Origin: Sphingomonas sp. Y38-1Y
Lineage (GTDB): Bacteria; Pseudomonadota; Alphaproteobacteria; Sphingomonadales; Sphingomonadaceae
Direction of reading: 5' to 3'
Assembly: GCF_032391395.1 (NCBI RefSeq)
Contig: NZ_CP135916.1
Location: forward strand, 2,573,001-2,637,000
Length of the DNA stretch: 64,000 nucleotides
A program made the translations under genes and the position numbers. The notes beneath the pieces are model-generated. The model made no database searches, had not been told where the DNA came from, and saw nothing but the letters and a program-made list of their open reading frames with translations. This document shows positions 38,501 through 47,203 of this stretch, piece after piece (within the stretch, counting starts at the first letter, position 1; each line of letters begins with the position of its first letter).

Positions 38501-40786
38501 ATGAAGCAGCGCGACGACGCCCCCGAGATCGAGCCGTTCAAGGGGCCTGCCGGCGGCTGGGGTTCGGTCCGCAGCCTGGCCGAGATCCTGCCGCGCGAGC
38601 GCGTCGGTCCGACCGCCGTCGCGCAGCTTGCCCGCCAGAACAAGCCGGAGGGCTTCGCCTGCGTCAGCTGCGCCTGGGCCAAGCCCGCCAAGCCGCTGCC
38701 GTTCGAATTCTGCGAAGAGGGCGGCAAGGCGACCGCCTGGGAGCTGACCAGCCTTCGCACCACGCCCGAATTCTTTCGCGAGCATACGCTGACCGATCTG
38801 CGCGGCTGGACCGATTACGAGCTGGAGCAGAATGGCCGCCTGACGCACCCGCTCCGCTACGATGCGGCGACCGACAAATATGTCGGCTGCAGCTGGGACG
38901 AGGCGTTCGACAGCATCGCCGCCGAGTTGAAGGCGATCGAGCCGAAGGCGGCGGTCTTCTACGCCTCCGGGCGGGCAAGCCTCGAGACCTCGTACATGTG
39001 GGCGCTGATGGCGCGAATGTACGGCAACCAGAACCTGCCCGACAGCTCCAACATGTGCCACGAGTCGACTTCGGTCGGCCTCAAGGCGGCAATCGGCGAA
39101 CCGGTCGGCACGTGCCGGCTGGAGGATTTCGAGCATACCGACGCGATCTTCTTCTTCGGTCAGAATGTCGGCTCCAACGCGCCGCGCATGCTCCATCCCT
39201 TGCGCGATGCGCGCAAGCGCGGGTGCGAGATCGTCGTATTCAACCCGCTGCGCGAGCGCGGGCTGGAGCGCTTCACCGACCCGCAGAACCCGCGCGAGAT
39301 GCTGATGCGCGACGAGACGCGCATCGCCACGCAGTACCATCAGGTCCGCGCCGGCGGCGACATCGCCGCGATGACCGGCATGTGCAAGTTCCTGGTCGAA
39401 TGGGACGACGCGGCTAAGGCGAGCGGCGGCGAGGCGGTGCTCGACTGGCCGTTCCTCGACCAGCATTGCCACGGTGTCGACACCTTCCTCGACGCAATGC
39501 GCGCGGCGAGCTGGGACGACATCGTCGCCGAAAGCGGCCTTGACAAATGGGCGATCGAGCAGGCCGCCCGCGTCTATGCGCGGGCAAAGGCGGTGATGGG
39601 CATCTATGGCATGGGCCTGACCCAGCATGTGAAGGGCGTCGACAACGTCCGCATGATCGTCAACCTGCTCCTGCTGCGCGGCAATATCGGCAAGCCGGGC
39701 GCCGGCCCCTCGCCCGTGCGCGGCCATTCGAACGTCCAGGGTCAGCGGACGGTCGGGATCACCGAGAAGACCGAGCTTGCCCCGGTCGAGAAGCTCAAGG
39801 AGATCTACGGCTTCGATCCCCCGACGGAGAAGGGGCTCGACACGATCGAGACCTGTCGCGGGATCATCGACGGATCGGTGCGCGCGTTCCTGGGCCTGGG
39901 CGGCAACTTCATCCGTGCGGTCGCCGATACCGGCCCGATCGAGGCGGCGTGGCACAAGCTTCGCCTCTCGGTCCAGATCGCGACCAAGCTCAACCGAAAC
40001 CACCTGTTCACGGGCGAGGTCACCTACCTTCTCCCCTGCCTCGGCCGGATCGAGCGCGACGAGCAGGCGAGCGGGCCGCAGTCGGTGACGATCGAGGACT
40101 CGACGAGCTGCATCCACGGCTCGATCGGCCGGGTCGATCCCGCGAGCGAGCATCTGATGAGTGAGCCCGCGATCGTCGGCGCCATCGCGGAGCGGCTGTT
40201 GCCGCCGAACCCGGCGGCGCCCTGGTCCGAGTGGGTCGGCGATTATTCAAAGGTGCGCGACGCGATCGAGGCGACCTATCCGGAGAAGTTCAAGGACTTC
40301 AACGCGCGGATGTGGACGCCGGGCGGCTTCTGGAAGGGCAACAAGGCGGCCGAGCGCGTCTGGCAGACCGAAACCGGCAAGGCCGAGTTCCACGTCCCCG
40401 AAACGCTGAGCGCCACCGGCTTCGACGATGCCGACGGCCGCTTCCGGCTGATGACGCTGCGGTCGAACGACCAGTTCAACACTACCGTCTATGGCTATCA
40501 CGACCGGTTCCGCGGCATCAAAGGCACGCGCGACGTGCTGCTGATGAACCAGGAGGACATCCGCGCCAACGGATTGAAAGAAGGCCAGCGCGTAGCGCTG
40601 TCGACCGACGTCGAGGATGGGATCGAGCGGCGTCTGGATGGCCTGCTGGTCACCCCGTACGACATCCCGCGCGGCTGCCTTGGCGCCTATTACCCGGAAG
40701 CCAACGTGCTCATCCCGCTGGAGCACCATGCCGACGAGAGCCACGTGCTTGCGGCCAAGTCGGTGCCGGTGCGGATCGTGGCATAG
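38501..40786 (+). CDS. FdhF/YdeP family molybdopterin oxidoreductase
   Basis: 761 residues resembling the alpha subunit of formate dehydrogenases, of the YdeP subfamily. The N-terminus has CVSCAWAKP and FEFCEEGGKATAWELT. The Mo-bis-MGD parts are ASLETSYMWALMARMYG, DSSNMCHESTSVGLK, GIYGMGLTQHVKGVDN and a C-terminal molybdopterin-binding domain (TLRSNDQFNTTVYGYHDRFR). YdeP aids acid resistance in E. coli; the reaction is unknown. No membrane or electron-transfer subunit is encoded nearby. ATG 38501 follows GAAGGAACGG, a good site. Confidence 0.92.
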   Translation: MKQRDDAPEIEPFKGPAGGWGSVRSLAEILPRERVGPTAVAQLARQNKPEGFACVSCAWAKPAKPLPFEFCEEGGKATAWELTSLRTTPEFFREHTLTDLRGWTDYELEQNGRLTHPLRYDAATDKYVGCSWDEAFDSIAAELKAIEPKAAVFYASGRASLETSYMWALMARMYGNQNLPDSSNMCHESTSVGLKAAIGEPVGTCRLEDFEHTDAIFFFGQNVGSNAPRMLHPLRDARKRGCEIVVFNPLRERGLERFTDPQNPREMLMRDETRIATQYHQVRAGGDIAAMTGMCKFLVEWDDAAKASGGEAVLDWPFLDQHCHGVDTFLDAMRAASWDDIVAESGLDKWAIEQAARVYARAKAVMGIYGMGLTQHVKGVDNVRMIVNLLLLRGNIGKPGAGPSPVRGHSNVQGQRTVGITEKTELAPVEKLKEIYGFDPPTEKGLDTIETCRGIIDGSVRAFLGLGGNFIRAVADTGPIEAAWHKLRLSVQIATKLNRNHLFTGEVTYLLPCLGRIERDEQASGPQSVTIEDSTSCIHGSIGRVDPASEHLMSEPAIVGAIAERLLPPNPAAPWSEWVGDYSKVRDAIEATYPEKFKDFNARMWTPGGFWKGNKAAERVWQTETGKAEFHVPETLSATGFDDADGRFRLMTLRSNDQFNTTVYGYHDRFRGIKGTRDVLLMNQEDIRANGLKEGQRVALSTDVEDGIERRLDGLLVTPYDIPRGCLGAYYPEANVLIPLEHHADESHVLAAKSVPVRIVA

Positions 40787-40997
40787 TCGTCATCCCAGCG
40801 CAGGCTGGGTTCTCTTGCCGCCGGAGCGCGCTATCGAAAGAGATCCCAGCCGTCGCTGGGATGACGGCCCTCTTTCCGTTCGTGCTGAGTAGAGACCGAG
40901 CGTAGTCGAGGGCTCGTATCGAAGCATCGTTTTCGCAGGATGACCTGTCCTTCGATACGCCGCTTCGACACTCTCAGCAGCTACTCAGGACGAACGG
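40787..40997. repeat. Two nested inverted repeats
   Basis: The first: CGTCATCCCAGCGCAGGCTG (about 40787-40812) and its inverse (40841-40866), right after the oxidoreductase stop and possibly a terminator. The second: CCGTTCGTGCTGAGTAGAGA... (40877-40926) and its inverse (about 40947-40997), of the GTTCGTGCTGAGC family. There is no gene in 40787-41008. Confidence 0.7.
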
Positions 40998-41008
40998 AGT
41001 GCGGGGCT

Positions 41009-42046
41009 TCAGCGCGCCGCCGCCAACGCCTCTGCCAGCGGATCGATCTGCGCTTCCGGAATGCGTCGCGCGATGACCGGCATCGTCGCATGCGGCTTGC
41101 GTGCGTCGACGATCTTCTCGTCGCCGCGCCAGTTGGTCAGCCGGTCGGCGATGTACGTCGCCTTCTGACCGGCGATCAGCGGATACGCTCGACCGGGCGC
41201 ATGACAGCTCGCGCACGCCGGCAACTGATCGTCGCGCCGCCCCGCCGTCAGCAGCGGATGGGTCGAGGGGAGCGCGCGATCGCGCAGCCCCGGCATCGCC
41301 GCATAATGCCCGGCGAGCAATCGCATCTCCTTCGGACTCAGCGCCGCCGCTGCGGTCGCCATGATCGCGCTCGCACGGTGCCCCGCGGCATAGCGGCGCA
41401 ACGCGCCCTCCAGATACGCGGCCTTTTGCCCGGCCAGCACGGGAACGTCCGGCCCGCGACCGAGCCCATCATTGCCGTGGCATCCGGCGCAGCTTTCGAC
41501 CAGCCCCGGACGCAGACCCGCGACCTGCGGGCCCGCCGCAGCCTCGGTCAGCGTGCGATACTGCGCCGGCGTCATCGTCGACAGCCGCCGCACGAACGCC
41601 ACCATGCGCTTGACCTCGTCCGGCCGCCCCGCCGCGCCCCAGGCGGGCATGCCCGAATATTTGACACCGTGCTCCAGGATCCAGAACAGCTGCCGGTCGG
41701 TCCATTGCGTGGCATTGATCGCCAGGTCGGGCGCGGGCGGCATCGCCCTTTGCATCACCGGGTTGGGCCGCTGCCCCGGCGCGCCGTGACAGCTGGCACA
41801 CGCCTGCTTGAAGTGCCCCCCCGCGCTGACCAGGCCGGTGTTGTCGCGCACGTCTTCGGGCGTCTGCCAATAGCTGTACGTCTTGACCGAGTTGCGCATC
41901 ACCCAGTGGAGGAACCATTCGGTCGCCTTCCAATGGCCCGACGATGCCGCGACCTGGAACAGCCCGGACCAGGCGAACAGCATGCCCGCCGCAAACAGCG
42001 CCGCCAGCACTGCGACGACACGCTTCCACGTGATGCGGATCGTCAT
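41009..42046 (-). CDS. Triheme cytochrome c, membrane-anchored
   Basis: 345 residues. An N-terminal uncleaved-type membrane helix (VVAVLAALFAAGMLFAWSGL) is followed by three CxxCH heme-c sites: CASCH at 83-87, CAGCH, and CASCH near the C-terminus. MPPAPDL and similar segments may give axial Met ligands. It is last in the oxidase operon and overlaps ctaG (ATGA), so it probably donates electrons to that oxidase or accepts them from a dehydrogenase. ATG 42046 begins MTIRITWKRV. The diheme-type c4-like layout of the second half repeats GRGPDVPVLAGQKA and YPLIAGQKATYI. Confidence 0.85.
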   Translation of the reverse strand: MTIRITWKRVVAVLAALFAAGMLFAWSGLFQVAASSGHWKATEWFLHWVMRNSVKTYSYWQTPEDVRDNTGLVSAGGHFKQACASCHGAPGQRPNPVMQRAMPPAPDLAINATQWTDRQLFWILEHGVKYSGMPAWGAAGRPDEVKRMVAFVRRLSTMTPAQYRTLTEAAAGPQVAGLRPGLVESCAGCHGNDGLGRGPDVPVLAGQKAAYLEGALRRYAAGHRASAIMATAAAALSPKEMRLLAGHYAAMPGLRDRALPSTHPLLTAGRRDDQLPACASCHAPGRAYPLIAGQKATYIADRLTNWRGDEKIVDARKPHATMPVIARRIPEAQIDPLAEALAAAR

Positions 42047-42639
42047 GCCGACGCCTCCCGCCCGCTCAGCACCTTGGCAAGCAGCGCCAGGCCGCCCAGC
42101 AGATAGCTGGCCGCACCGATCGTCAGCATCACCACCCCGCCCAGCTGCTGGTCGGCGAGCGGATCTAGGCCATGGTCCATCATCGCCATCTCGCCATAAA
42201 GCGGCCGCGGCGCGAGGCCGATCAGCGCGCCCAGCAGCGTCATGTGCATCGAGGTGAGCAGCAGCGCGCCGATCCCGCTCGCGCGATTGGGCGCGGCAAA
42301 GGCGGCGCTCCACAGCGCTAACCCCGCGCCCAGGTACATCGCCTGCTCCGTCAGCATCGCCGCCCGGGTCGCCATCACCGCTTCACGCGCGGCGGGCAGG
42401 TGCCAGCTCCAGACAATGACGAGCTCGGCCAGCATCGCCGCCATCGGCGTCACCACCCGCGGCCAGCGCCGCGCAGGATCGGCGCGCGTCCCCGACAGCC
42501 CCGCGGCGATCAGCGGCGCGGCGACCGCGACGGCGAGCATGTGGCCGGCCATGTGCCCGGTCATGCCCAGGCCCCCCGACGACAGCCACCAACCGATCGG
42601 CAGCATCAGCGCACCCGCGCCCAAGAGCCAGCGCCTCAT
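42043..42639 (-). CDS. ctaG: CtaG-type (caa3_CtaG) cytochrome oxidase assembly protein
   Basis: 198 residues, polytopic. It is methionine- and histidine-rich in the early part (MTGHMAGHMLAVAVAAPLIA) and has SWHLPAAREAV and SMHMTLLGALIGLAPRPLYG. This pattern fits the caa3_CtaG family, membrane proteins that assist copper insertion or assembly of caa3-type oxidases. It is not the periplasmic Cox11. Its ATG at 42639 overlaps the preceding gene, and its stop overlaps the cytochrome c gene. Confidence 0.85.
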   Translation of the reverse strand: MRRWLLGAGALMLPIGWWLSSGGLGMTGHMAGHMLAVAVAAPLIAAGLSGTRADPARRWPRVVTPMAAMLAELVIVWSWHLPAAREAVMATRAAMLTEQAMYLGAGLALWSAAFAAPNRASGIGALLLTSMHMTLLGALIGLAPRPLYGEMAMMDHGLDPLADQQLGGVVMLTIGAASYLLGGLALLAKVLSGREASA

Positions 42640-43016
42640 CGGCAATCCCCCAGGAACACGACCGGCAGCGCGGTGAAGATCACCGCGAAGAAGCTCAGCC
42701 CGGCGAGCAGCAGCGTCGATTTGGCGAGGAAGCGGAGCCGATCGATGTCGGTCGAATCCTCGTGCGGTGCCGAACCGCCGGGCAGCCGGGTCTGTACCCA
42801 GGCGATCCAGCCGGACCCCAGGATGACGAGCAGCGCCACCACCGTGCCCGCGACGAACAGCGTGGGAAAGGTCGCGAACTCGCCCACCTTGGCGCAGTTG
42901 ATCGCTGCCCACAGATAGGAGAACAGAAAGTGCGCGGCCCAGGTCGCCGGCGGGATGATGAGCGTCCACAGGGTGACGCGCAGCCGCTGGGCCCATCCGG
43001 GCAGCCCGCGCTTCAC
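42636..43016 (-). CDS. Small membrane protein of oxidase operon
   Basis: 126 residues with three likely membrane helices: about 15-40 (LWTLIIPPATWAAHFLFSYL), 50-72 (LFVAGTVVALLVILGSGWI) and 98-120 (LLAGLSFFAVIFTALPVVFL). No known domain was recognised. The start is GTG at 43016, overlapping the subunit I+III stop (GTGA), and it overlaps ctaG at the other end. It is always read with the oxidase genes here, suggesting a small subunit or assembly factor. Confidence 0.7.
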   Translation of the reverse strand: MKRGLPGWAQRLRVTLWTLIIPPATWAAHFLFSYLWAAINCAKVGEFATFPTLFVAGTVVALLVILGSGWIAWVQTRLPGGSAPHEDSTDIDRLRFLAKSTLLLAGLSFFAVIFTALPVVFLGDCR

Positions 43017-45538
43017 GACACCTCCGGGAACAGGCCGATCGTGGCATAGGTGACGATCGCGGTCAGCGCGAAGAAGTGCATGTACACGGTGATGTTGCGC
43101 ACCTCCGCATCGTATTTGGGCGTCATCCGCCCGGCAATGCTGCGCGCCAGCGTATAGAGCTGCATGATGCCGGCGACGCCCGAATGCGCGGCGGTCCAGA
43201 TCGCCAGCGTCCAGACGATCGCGGGATAGACATGGCTCTCCGGCGCCATACCCGACAGCCACGGTCCGGCAAGCCCAGCATAGATGCCATAGGCGCTGAA
43301 CGCCGCCCCTACCGCCAGCAGCGCCCGCGCCGCGCCGACCGCGCCGGCGGCGTTGAGCTGCCGTGCGGCGACCGTCGATGCCCAGCTCATCAGTGCGACC
43401 GCCAGCGCGACCATCGGCCAGAACACGCCGGGTGCCGCGGCCAAGTCGTCCGGCGGGAAGTCCGCATGCCGCGTCCAGAAGAAGTAATAGCCGAACACCA
43501 GGCCCGAGAACGCGGTCGCGTCCGCCATCATGGTGATGAACATCGCCCACCAGCCCGGCGACGCCGCGCCGGAGATATAGAGCGGCAGCTTCATCCCGTG
43601 CCCGATCGGCTTGCATTCCTTTTCCGGGATCTCCGCCGTCCCCGTCCACAGCCACCACAGCACCATGAACAGCGTCGCGAAGGCGCACAGCAGCGCGATG
43701 AAATAGAGGTGGAAGGTGGTGAGGATGAACACGCCGCCCAGCGCCGCAGCGGTCATCATCGGCTTGAAGCTCGGCGTGCCCAGCCGGATCACGGATAGCG
43801 GCCGGGCGTCGAGCACGGTGGTGATGATCGTCTCGCGCCTGCCCTCTTCCGCATCGGGCAGGAAGAAGCGGCCCTCGTCGACCTTCTTGACGAAATCCTT
43901 CTGGTCCCAGAGCGGATAGCGGCTGGAGACGAGCGGGATCGACCGCACGCCCCAGTTGGTGTCGCCATTGGGATCCTCCAGCCACTCGAGCGTCCCGGCG
44001 CCCCATGGATTGCGGATCCCCTTCGGCCGCCGCGGCGACAGCGCGAGGTCCACGCAGATCACCGCCACGCCCGCCGCGAACAGATAGGCGCCCAGCGTCG
44101 AGGCAAGGTTGAGGCCGCCGATGCCGAGTTCCGCCGGATAGGTGAAGACGCGCCGCGGCATCCCCTCCAGCCCCGAAAAGTGCATCGGGAAGAAGGTGAG
44201 GTTGGCGCCCAGGAACAGCATCCAGAACGCCGTGCGCCCCAGCTTGTCGGACAGCTTCTTGCCGGTGATGAGCGGCCAATAGTAATAAAGCCCGGCGAAC
44301 AACGGCATCAGCGTGCCGCCGATCAGCACGTAATGAAGGTGCGCGACGACGAAATAGGTGTCGTGCGCCTGCCAGTCGAACGGCGCCACCGCGACCATCA
44401 CGCCAGTCAGCCCGCCGATCACGAAGATGGCAAGGCTTCCCGTCGCATAGAGAAGCGGCGTCGACCAGGTGACGCGGCCCGCCCAAAGCGTCGCGATGAA
44501 CACGAAGATCTGCACGCCGGTCGGGATCACCACCGCCTCCGACGCGGCGGAGAAAAAGGCCAGGCTGATCTTGGGCAGCCCCGTGGTGAACATGTGGTGG
44601 ACCCACAGGCCGAAGCTCAGGAACGCCGTCCCCACCGCCGCCAGCACGATCCAAGGATAGCCGAGCAGATGCCGCCGCGCGAAGGTCGGGATCATCATCG
44701 CGAACAGCGCGATCGACGGCAGGAAGATGATGTAAACCTCCGGATGCCCGAAGATCCAGAACAGGTGCTGCCACAGGAGCGGGTCGCCGCCGCGGGTCGA
44801 GTCGAAAAACGGCCAGTTCAGCAGCCGCTCCATCTCGAACAGGATGTCGCCGGCGATCAGTGGCGGGAACGCGAACAGGATCATCACCGCGACGACCAGG
44901 ATGTACCAGGCGTAAAGCGGCATCAGGTTGAGCCGCATCCCCGGCGGGCGGCACTTGAGCACGCCGACGATCAGCTCGACCGCGGCGGCCACCGACGACA
45001 CCTCGATGAAGGAGAGGCCGAGCATCCAGATGTCGGCACCCAGCCCCGACAGGTCGGTGCGCGTGGTGAGCGGCGGGTACATGAACCAACCGCCGTCGGG
45101 CGCCTCGTTGAAGAAGATCGACCCGCCGACGAACACGCCGCCCAGGAGGAACGACCAGTATCCGAACGCCGACAGCCGCGGAAACGGCAGGTCGCGCGCG
45201 CCGAGCAGCTGCGGCAGGATGAGGATCGACACCGCCTCGAACATCGGCACGGCGAACAGGAACATCATCATCGAGCCGTGAAGCGTGAACAGCTGGTTGA
45301 AGCTGTTGGCGCTGACCAGGTCGTTGTCGGGCACCGCCAATTGCGTGCGCATGATGAGCGCCAGCACGCCCGCGAACAGCATGAAGGCGAACGCGGTCAG
45401 CGTGTACCACACGCCCACCCGATTGTTGTTGGTGTCGGTCCAGCGCAGGAACAGTCCCTGCGGCGGCGCCCATACCGCTGCCAGCCGCTCGGCCTGTGCG
45501 CGCCGCAGCTCGGGATCGTCCTGGGCGTGCAGGCTCAT
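43013..45538 (-). CDS. Cytochrome c oxidase subunit I fused to subunit III
   Basis: 841 residues. The first part (about 1-560) is subunit I: heme and CuB ligands in LFTLHGSMMMF, GHPEVYIIFLP (His-Tyr region), WVHHMFTTG and HLHYVLIGG. The second part (about 590-841) is subunit III, with GWWAMFITMMADATAFSGLV. A linker with a soluble segment (about 560-600) joins them. I+III fusions are known in some alternative aa3/caa3-type oxidases. ATG 45538 overlaps the subunit II stop (ATGA). No separate subunit III or IV gene is present in the operon. Confidence 0.93.
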   Translation of the reverse strand: MSLHAQDDPELRRAQAERLAAVWAPPQGLFLRWTDTNNNRVGVWYTLTAFAFMLFAGVLALIMRTQLAVPDNDLVSANSFNQLFTLHGSMMMFLFAVPMFEAVSILILPQLLGARDLPFPRLSAFGYWSFLLGGVFVGGSIFFNEAPDGGWFMYPPLTTRTDLSGLGADIWMLGLSFIEVSSVAAAVELIVGVLKCRPPGMRLNLMPLYAWYILVVAVMILFAFPPLIAGDILFEMERLLNWPFFDSTRGGDPLLWQHLFWIFGHPEVYIIFLPSIALFAMMIPTFARRHLLGYPWIVLAAVGTAFLSFGLWVHHMFTTGLPKISLAFFSAASEAVVIPTGVQIFVFIATLWAGRVTWSTPLLYATGSLAIFVIGGLTGVMVAVAPFDWQAHDTYFVVAHLHYVLIGGTLMPLFAGLYYYWPLITGKKLSDKLGRTAFWMLFLGANLTFFPMHFSGLEGMPRRVFTYPAELGIGGLNLASTLGAYLFAAGVAVICVDLALSPRRPKGIRNPWGAGTLEWLEDPNGDTNWGVRSIPLVSSRYPLWDQKDFVKKVDEGRFFLPDAEEGRRETIITTVLDARPLSVIRLGTPSFKPMMTAAALGGVFILTTFHLYFIALLCAFATLFMVLWWLWTGTAEIPEKECKPIGHGMKLPLYISGAASPGWWAMFITMMADATAFSGLVFGYYFFWTRHADFPPDDLAAAPGVFWPMVALAVALMSWASTVAARQLNAAGAVGAARALLAVGAAFSAYGIYAGLAGPWLSGMAPESHVYPAIVWTLAIWTAAHSGVAGIMQLYTLARSIAGRMTPKYDAEVRNITVYMHFFALTAIVTYATIGLFPEVS

Positions 45539-46500
45539 TTGAGGCCCTTCAGATAGGCGGCGATGGCTTGGGCCTCTTGATCGGAGAGTTGCGGATAGGC
45601 GGGCATCCGAACGCCTGGCTTGGCCTCTTGCGGTGCGCGGATGAAGGCGGCGGTGCGCTCGACCGTCGGCGGCAGGATGCCCGCGCCCAGCGTCAGGCGA
45701 TCGCCATAGCGGCTGAGGTCGGGGCCGATCCGCGCATCGTGCGGCGTCCCGCGAACCGCGTGGCAGCCGCCGCATCCATTCGCCTCGAACAGCTGCGCGC
45801 CGACACCCTGCCCCGCGGTCGCTGCGGGGCGCGCCTGATCGGCGAGCCATGTGTCGAACGCGGCGGGCTCCATCGCGACGACGTCGAACGCCATCAGGGC
45901 GTGGCTGAGCCCGCAGAACTCAGTGCAGACCCCGCGATAGCGCCCCGCCTTGTCCGCGCGCACCACCAGGCTGTTGGTGCGGCCGGGGATCATGTCCATC
46001 TTGCCGGCAAGGCCGGGGATCCAGAAGCTGTGGATGACGTCGCGGCCGGTCAGCTCGAACGCCACGGTGCGGCCGACCGGCACGCGAACCTCGTTGGCGG
46101 AGACGAGCACGCCGCCGCCCGGCCGCTCATAGCCGACGCGCCACCAGAACTGCTCGCCCTCGACATGGACGGTGAGGTCGCTGGGCGCGACCACGCGCGG
46201 GCGCATGGCGGGCAACGCGAAGATCAGCAGCACGGCGAGGATGATGATCGGCCCGACCCCGCCCAGCCACAGCACCATCCGCATGCCCTGCTTGTGGCTG
46301 AGCTGCCCTTCCGGCGCGCGCACGGCCCGCCAGTAGATGCCGACCATGAACAACGCGATCGCGACCGCACCGACGACCAGCGCGATGGTGATGGTACGGA
46401 TCTGGGTGGCTTCGGCGCCGAAGGTGGCGAGGGCGGATTGGTGGCGATTGCACGCGGAAAGCAGCAACGCTGCGCCTGCTATGGCTCCCGCCCGCCTCAT
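45535..46500 (-). CDS. Cytochrome c oxidase subunit II with fused cytochrome c domain
   Basis: 321 residues. Lipoprotein-like signal (GAALLLSAC), two membrane helices, and a CuA cupredoxin domain with HSFWIPGL and CTEFCGLSHALM, which supply Cys, Cys, His and Met ligands. A C-terminal cytochrome c domain follows with CGGCH and PGVRMPAYP (Met ligand). Fusion to cytochrome c makes this a caa3-type oxidase. ATG 46500 follows AAAAGGGGCG, a good site. It is first in the operon; dedA is divergent after 90 bp. Confidence 0.93.
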   Translation of the reverse strand: MRRAGAIAGAALLLSACNRHQSALATFGAEATQIRTITIALVVGAVAIALFMVGIYWRAVRAPEGQLSHKQGMRMVLWLGGVGPIIILAVLLIFALPAMRPRVVAPSDLTVHVEGEQFWWRVGYERPGGGVLVSANEVRVPVGRTVAFELTGRDVIHSFWIPGLAGKMDMIPGRTNSLVVRADKAGRYRGVCTEFCGLSHALMAFDVVAMEPAAFDTWLADQARPAATAGQGVGAQLFEANGCGGCHAVRGTPHDARIGPDLSRYGDRLTLGAGILPPTVERTAAFIRAPQEAKPGVRMPAYPQLSDQEAQAIAAYLKGLK

Positions 46501-46590
46501 TCGCCCCTTTTCCCCCGTCATGGTCCCCATCAACGGAAACCTTCAGCGCCTTGGTGGTTCCCTCTTTTTCGTTTCGCGTACGGAGCGCGC

Positions 46591-47196
46591 ATGACCGAGT
46601 GGATCACCGACCTCATCGAGCAAAGTGGCTATCCGGGCATCATGCTGTTGATGTTCCTGGAGAATCTCTTCCCGCCGCTACCGTCTGAGGTCATCATGCC
46701 GATGGCGGGCTTCACCGCCAGCAAGGGCGAATTGAGCATCGTCGGCGTGCTGATCGCCGGCACCGCCGGTACGGTCGCGGGCGCGATCTTCTGGTACACG
46801 GTCGCGCGTTGGCTCGGCGAGGAGCGGCTCAAGAACTGGGCCGATCGCCACGGCCGCTGGATCACGCTCCACCCGCGCGAGATAGACCGCATCGACGACT
46901 GGTTCGATCGCCACAGCCGCTGGGCGGTGCCCCTCGGCCACCTCGTGCCCGGCATCCGCACGCTGATCTCGATCCCGGCGGGCCTGTTCGGGATGAAGCC
47001 GCCGACGTTCGTCCTGCTGACGACGCTCGGCGCGGGCGCATGGACAAGCGCGCTGGGCCTTGCCGGCTATATCCTCGGCGCCAAGTTCGACAGTGTCGAG
47101 CGCTACATGGGCCCGGCGAGCACCGCGATCATGGCGGGGATCGCGCTTTACTATCTGTACCGCGTCGTCACCTTCCGCCGCGGCGAGGCGGCCTGA
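46591..47196 (+). CDS. DedA family inner-membrane protein (second copy)
   Basis: 201 residues, with MFLENLFPPLPSEVIMPMAG near the N-terminus, GHLVPGIRTLISIPAG in the middle and several membrane helices. It is a clear paralogue of the 8874-9473 protein; members probably move undecaprenyl phosphate or phospholipids across the membrane. ATG 46591 lies close to the divergent coxB start, so promoters of both overlap in the 90-bp gap. It converges on lysC with a 7-bp gap. Confidence 0.9.
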   Translation: MTEWITDLIEQSGYPGIMLLMFLENLFPPLPSEVIMPMAGFTASKGELSIVGVLIAGTAGTVAGAIFWYTVARWLGEERLKNWADRHGRWITLHPREIDRIDDWFDRHSRWAVPLGHLVPGIRTLISIPAGLFGMKPPTFVLLTTLGAGAWTSALGLAGYILGAKFDSVERYMGPASTAIMAGIALYYLYRVVTFRRGEAA

Positions 47197-47203
47197 CGAA
47201 GCG

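Noticed and set aside
40787..41008. tRNA or small RNA gene in the palindromic gap
   Set aside because: The hairpins match dispersed repeats and no tRNA cloverleaf or CCA end is seen.
42636..45473. Long alternative frame through the subunit I+III gene
   Set aside because: It is the +1 shadow of the oxidase gene; only its last 126 codons, after the oxidase stop, are a real gene.
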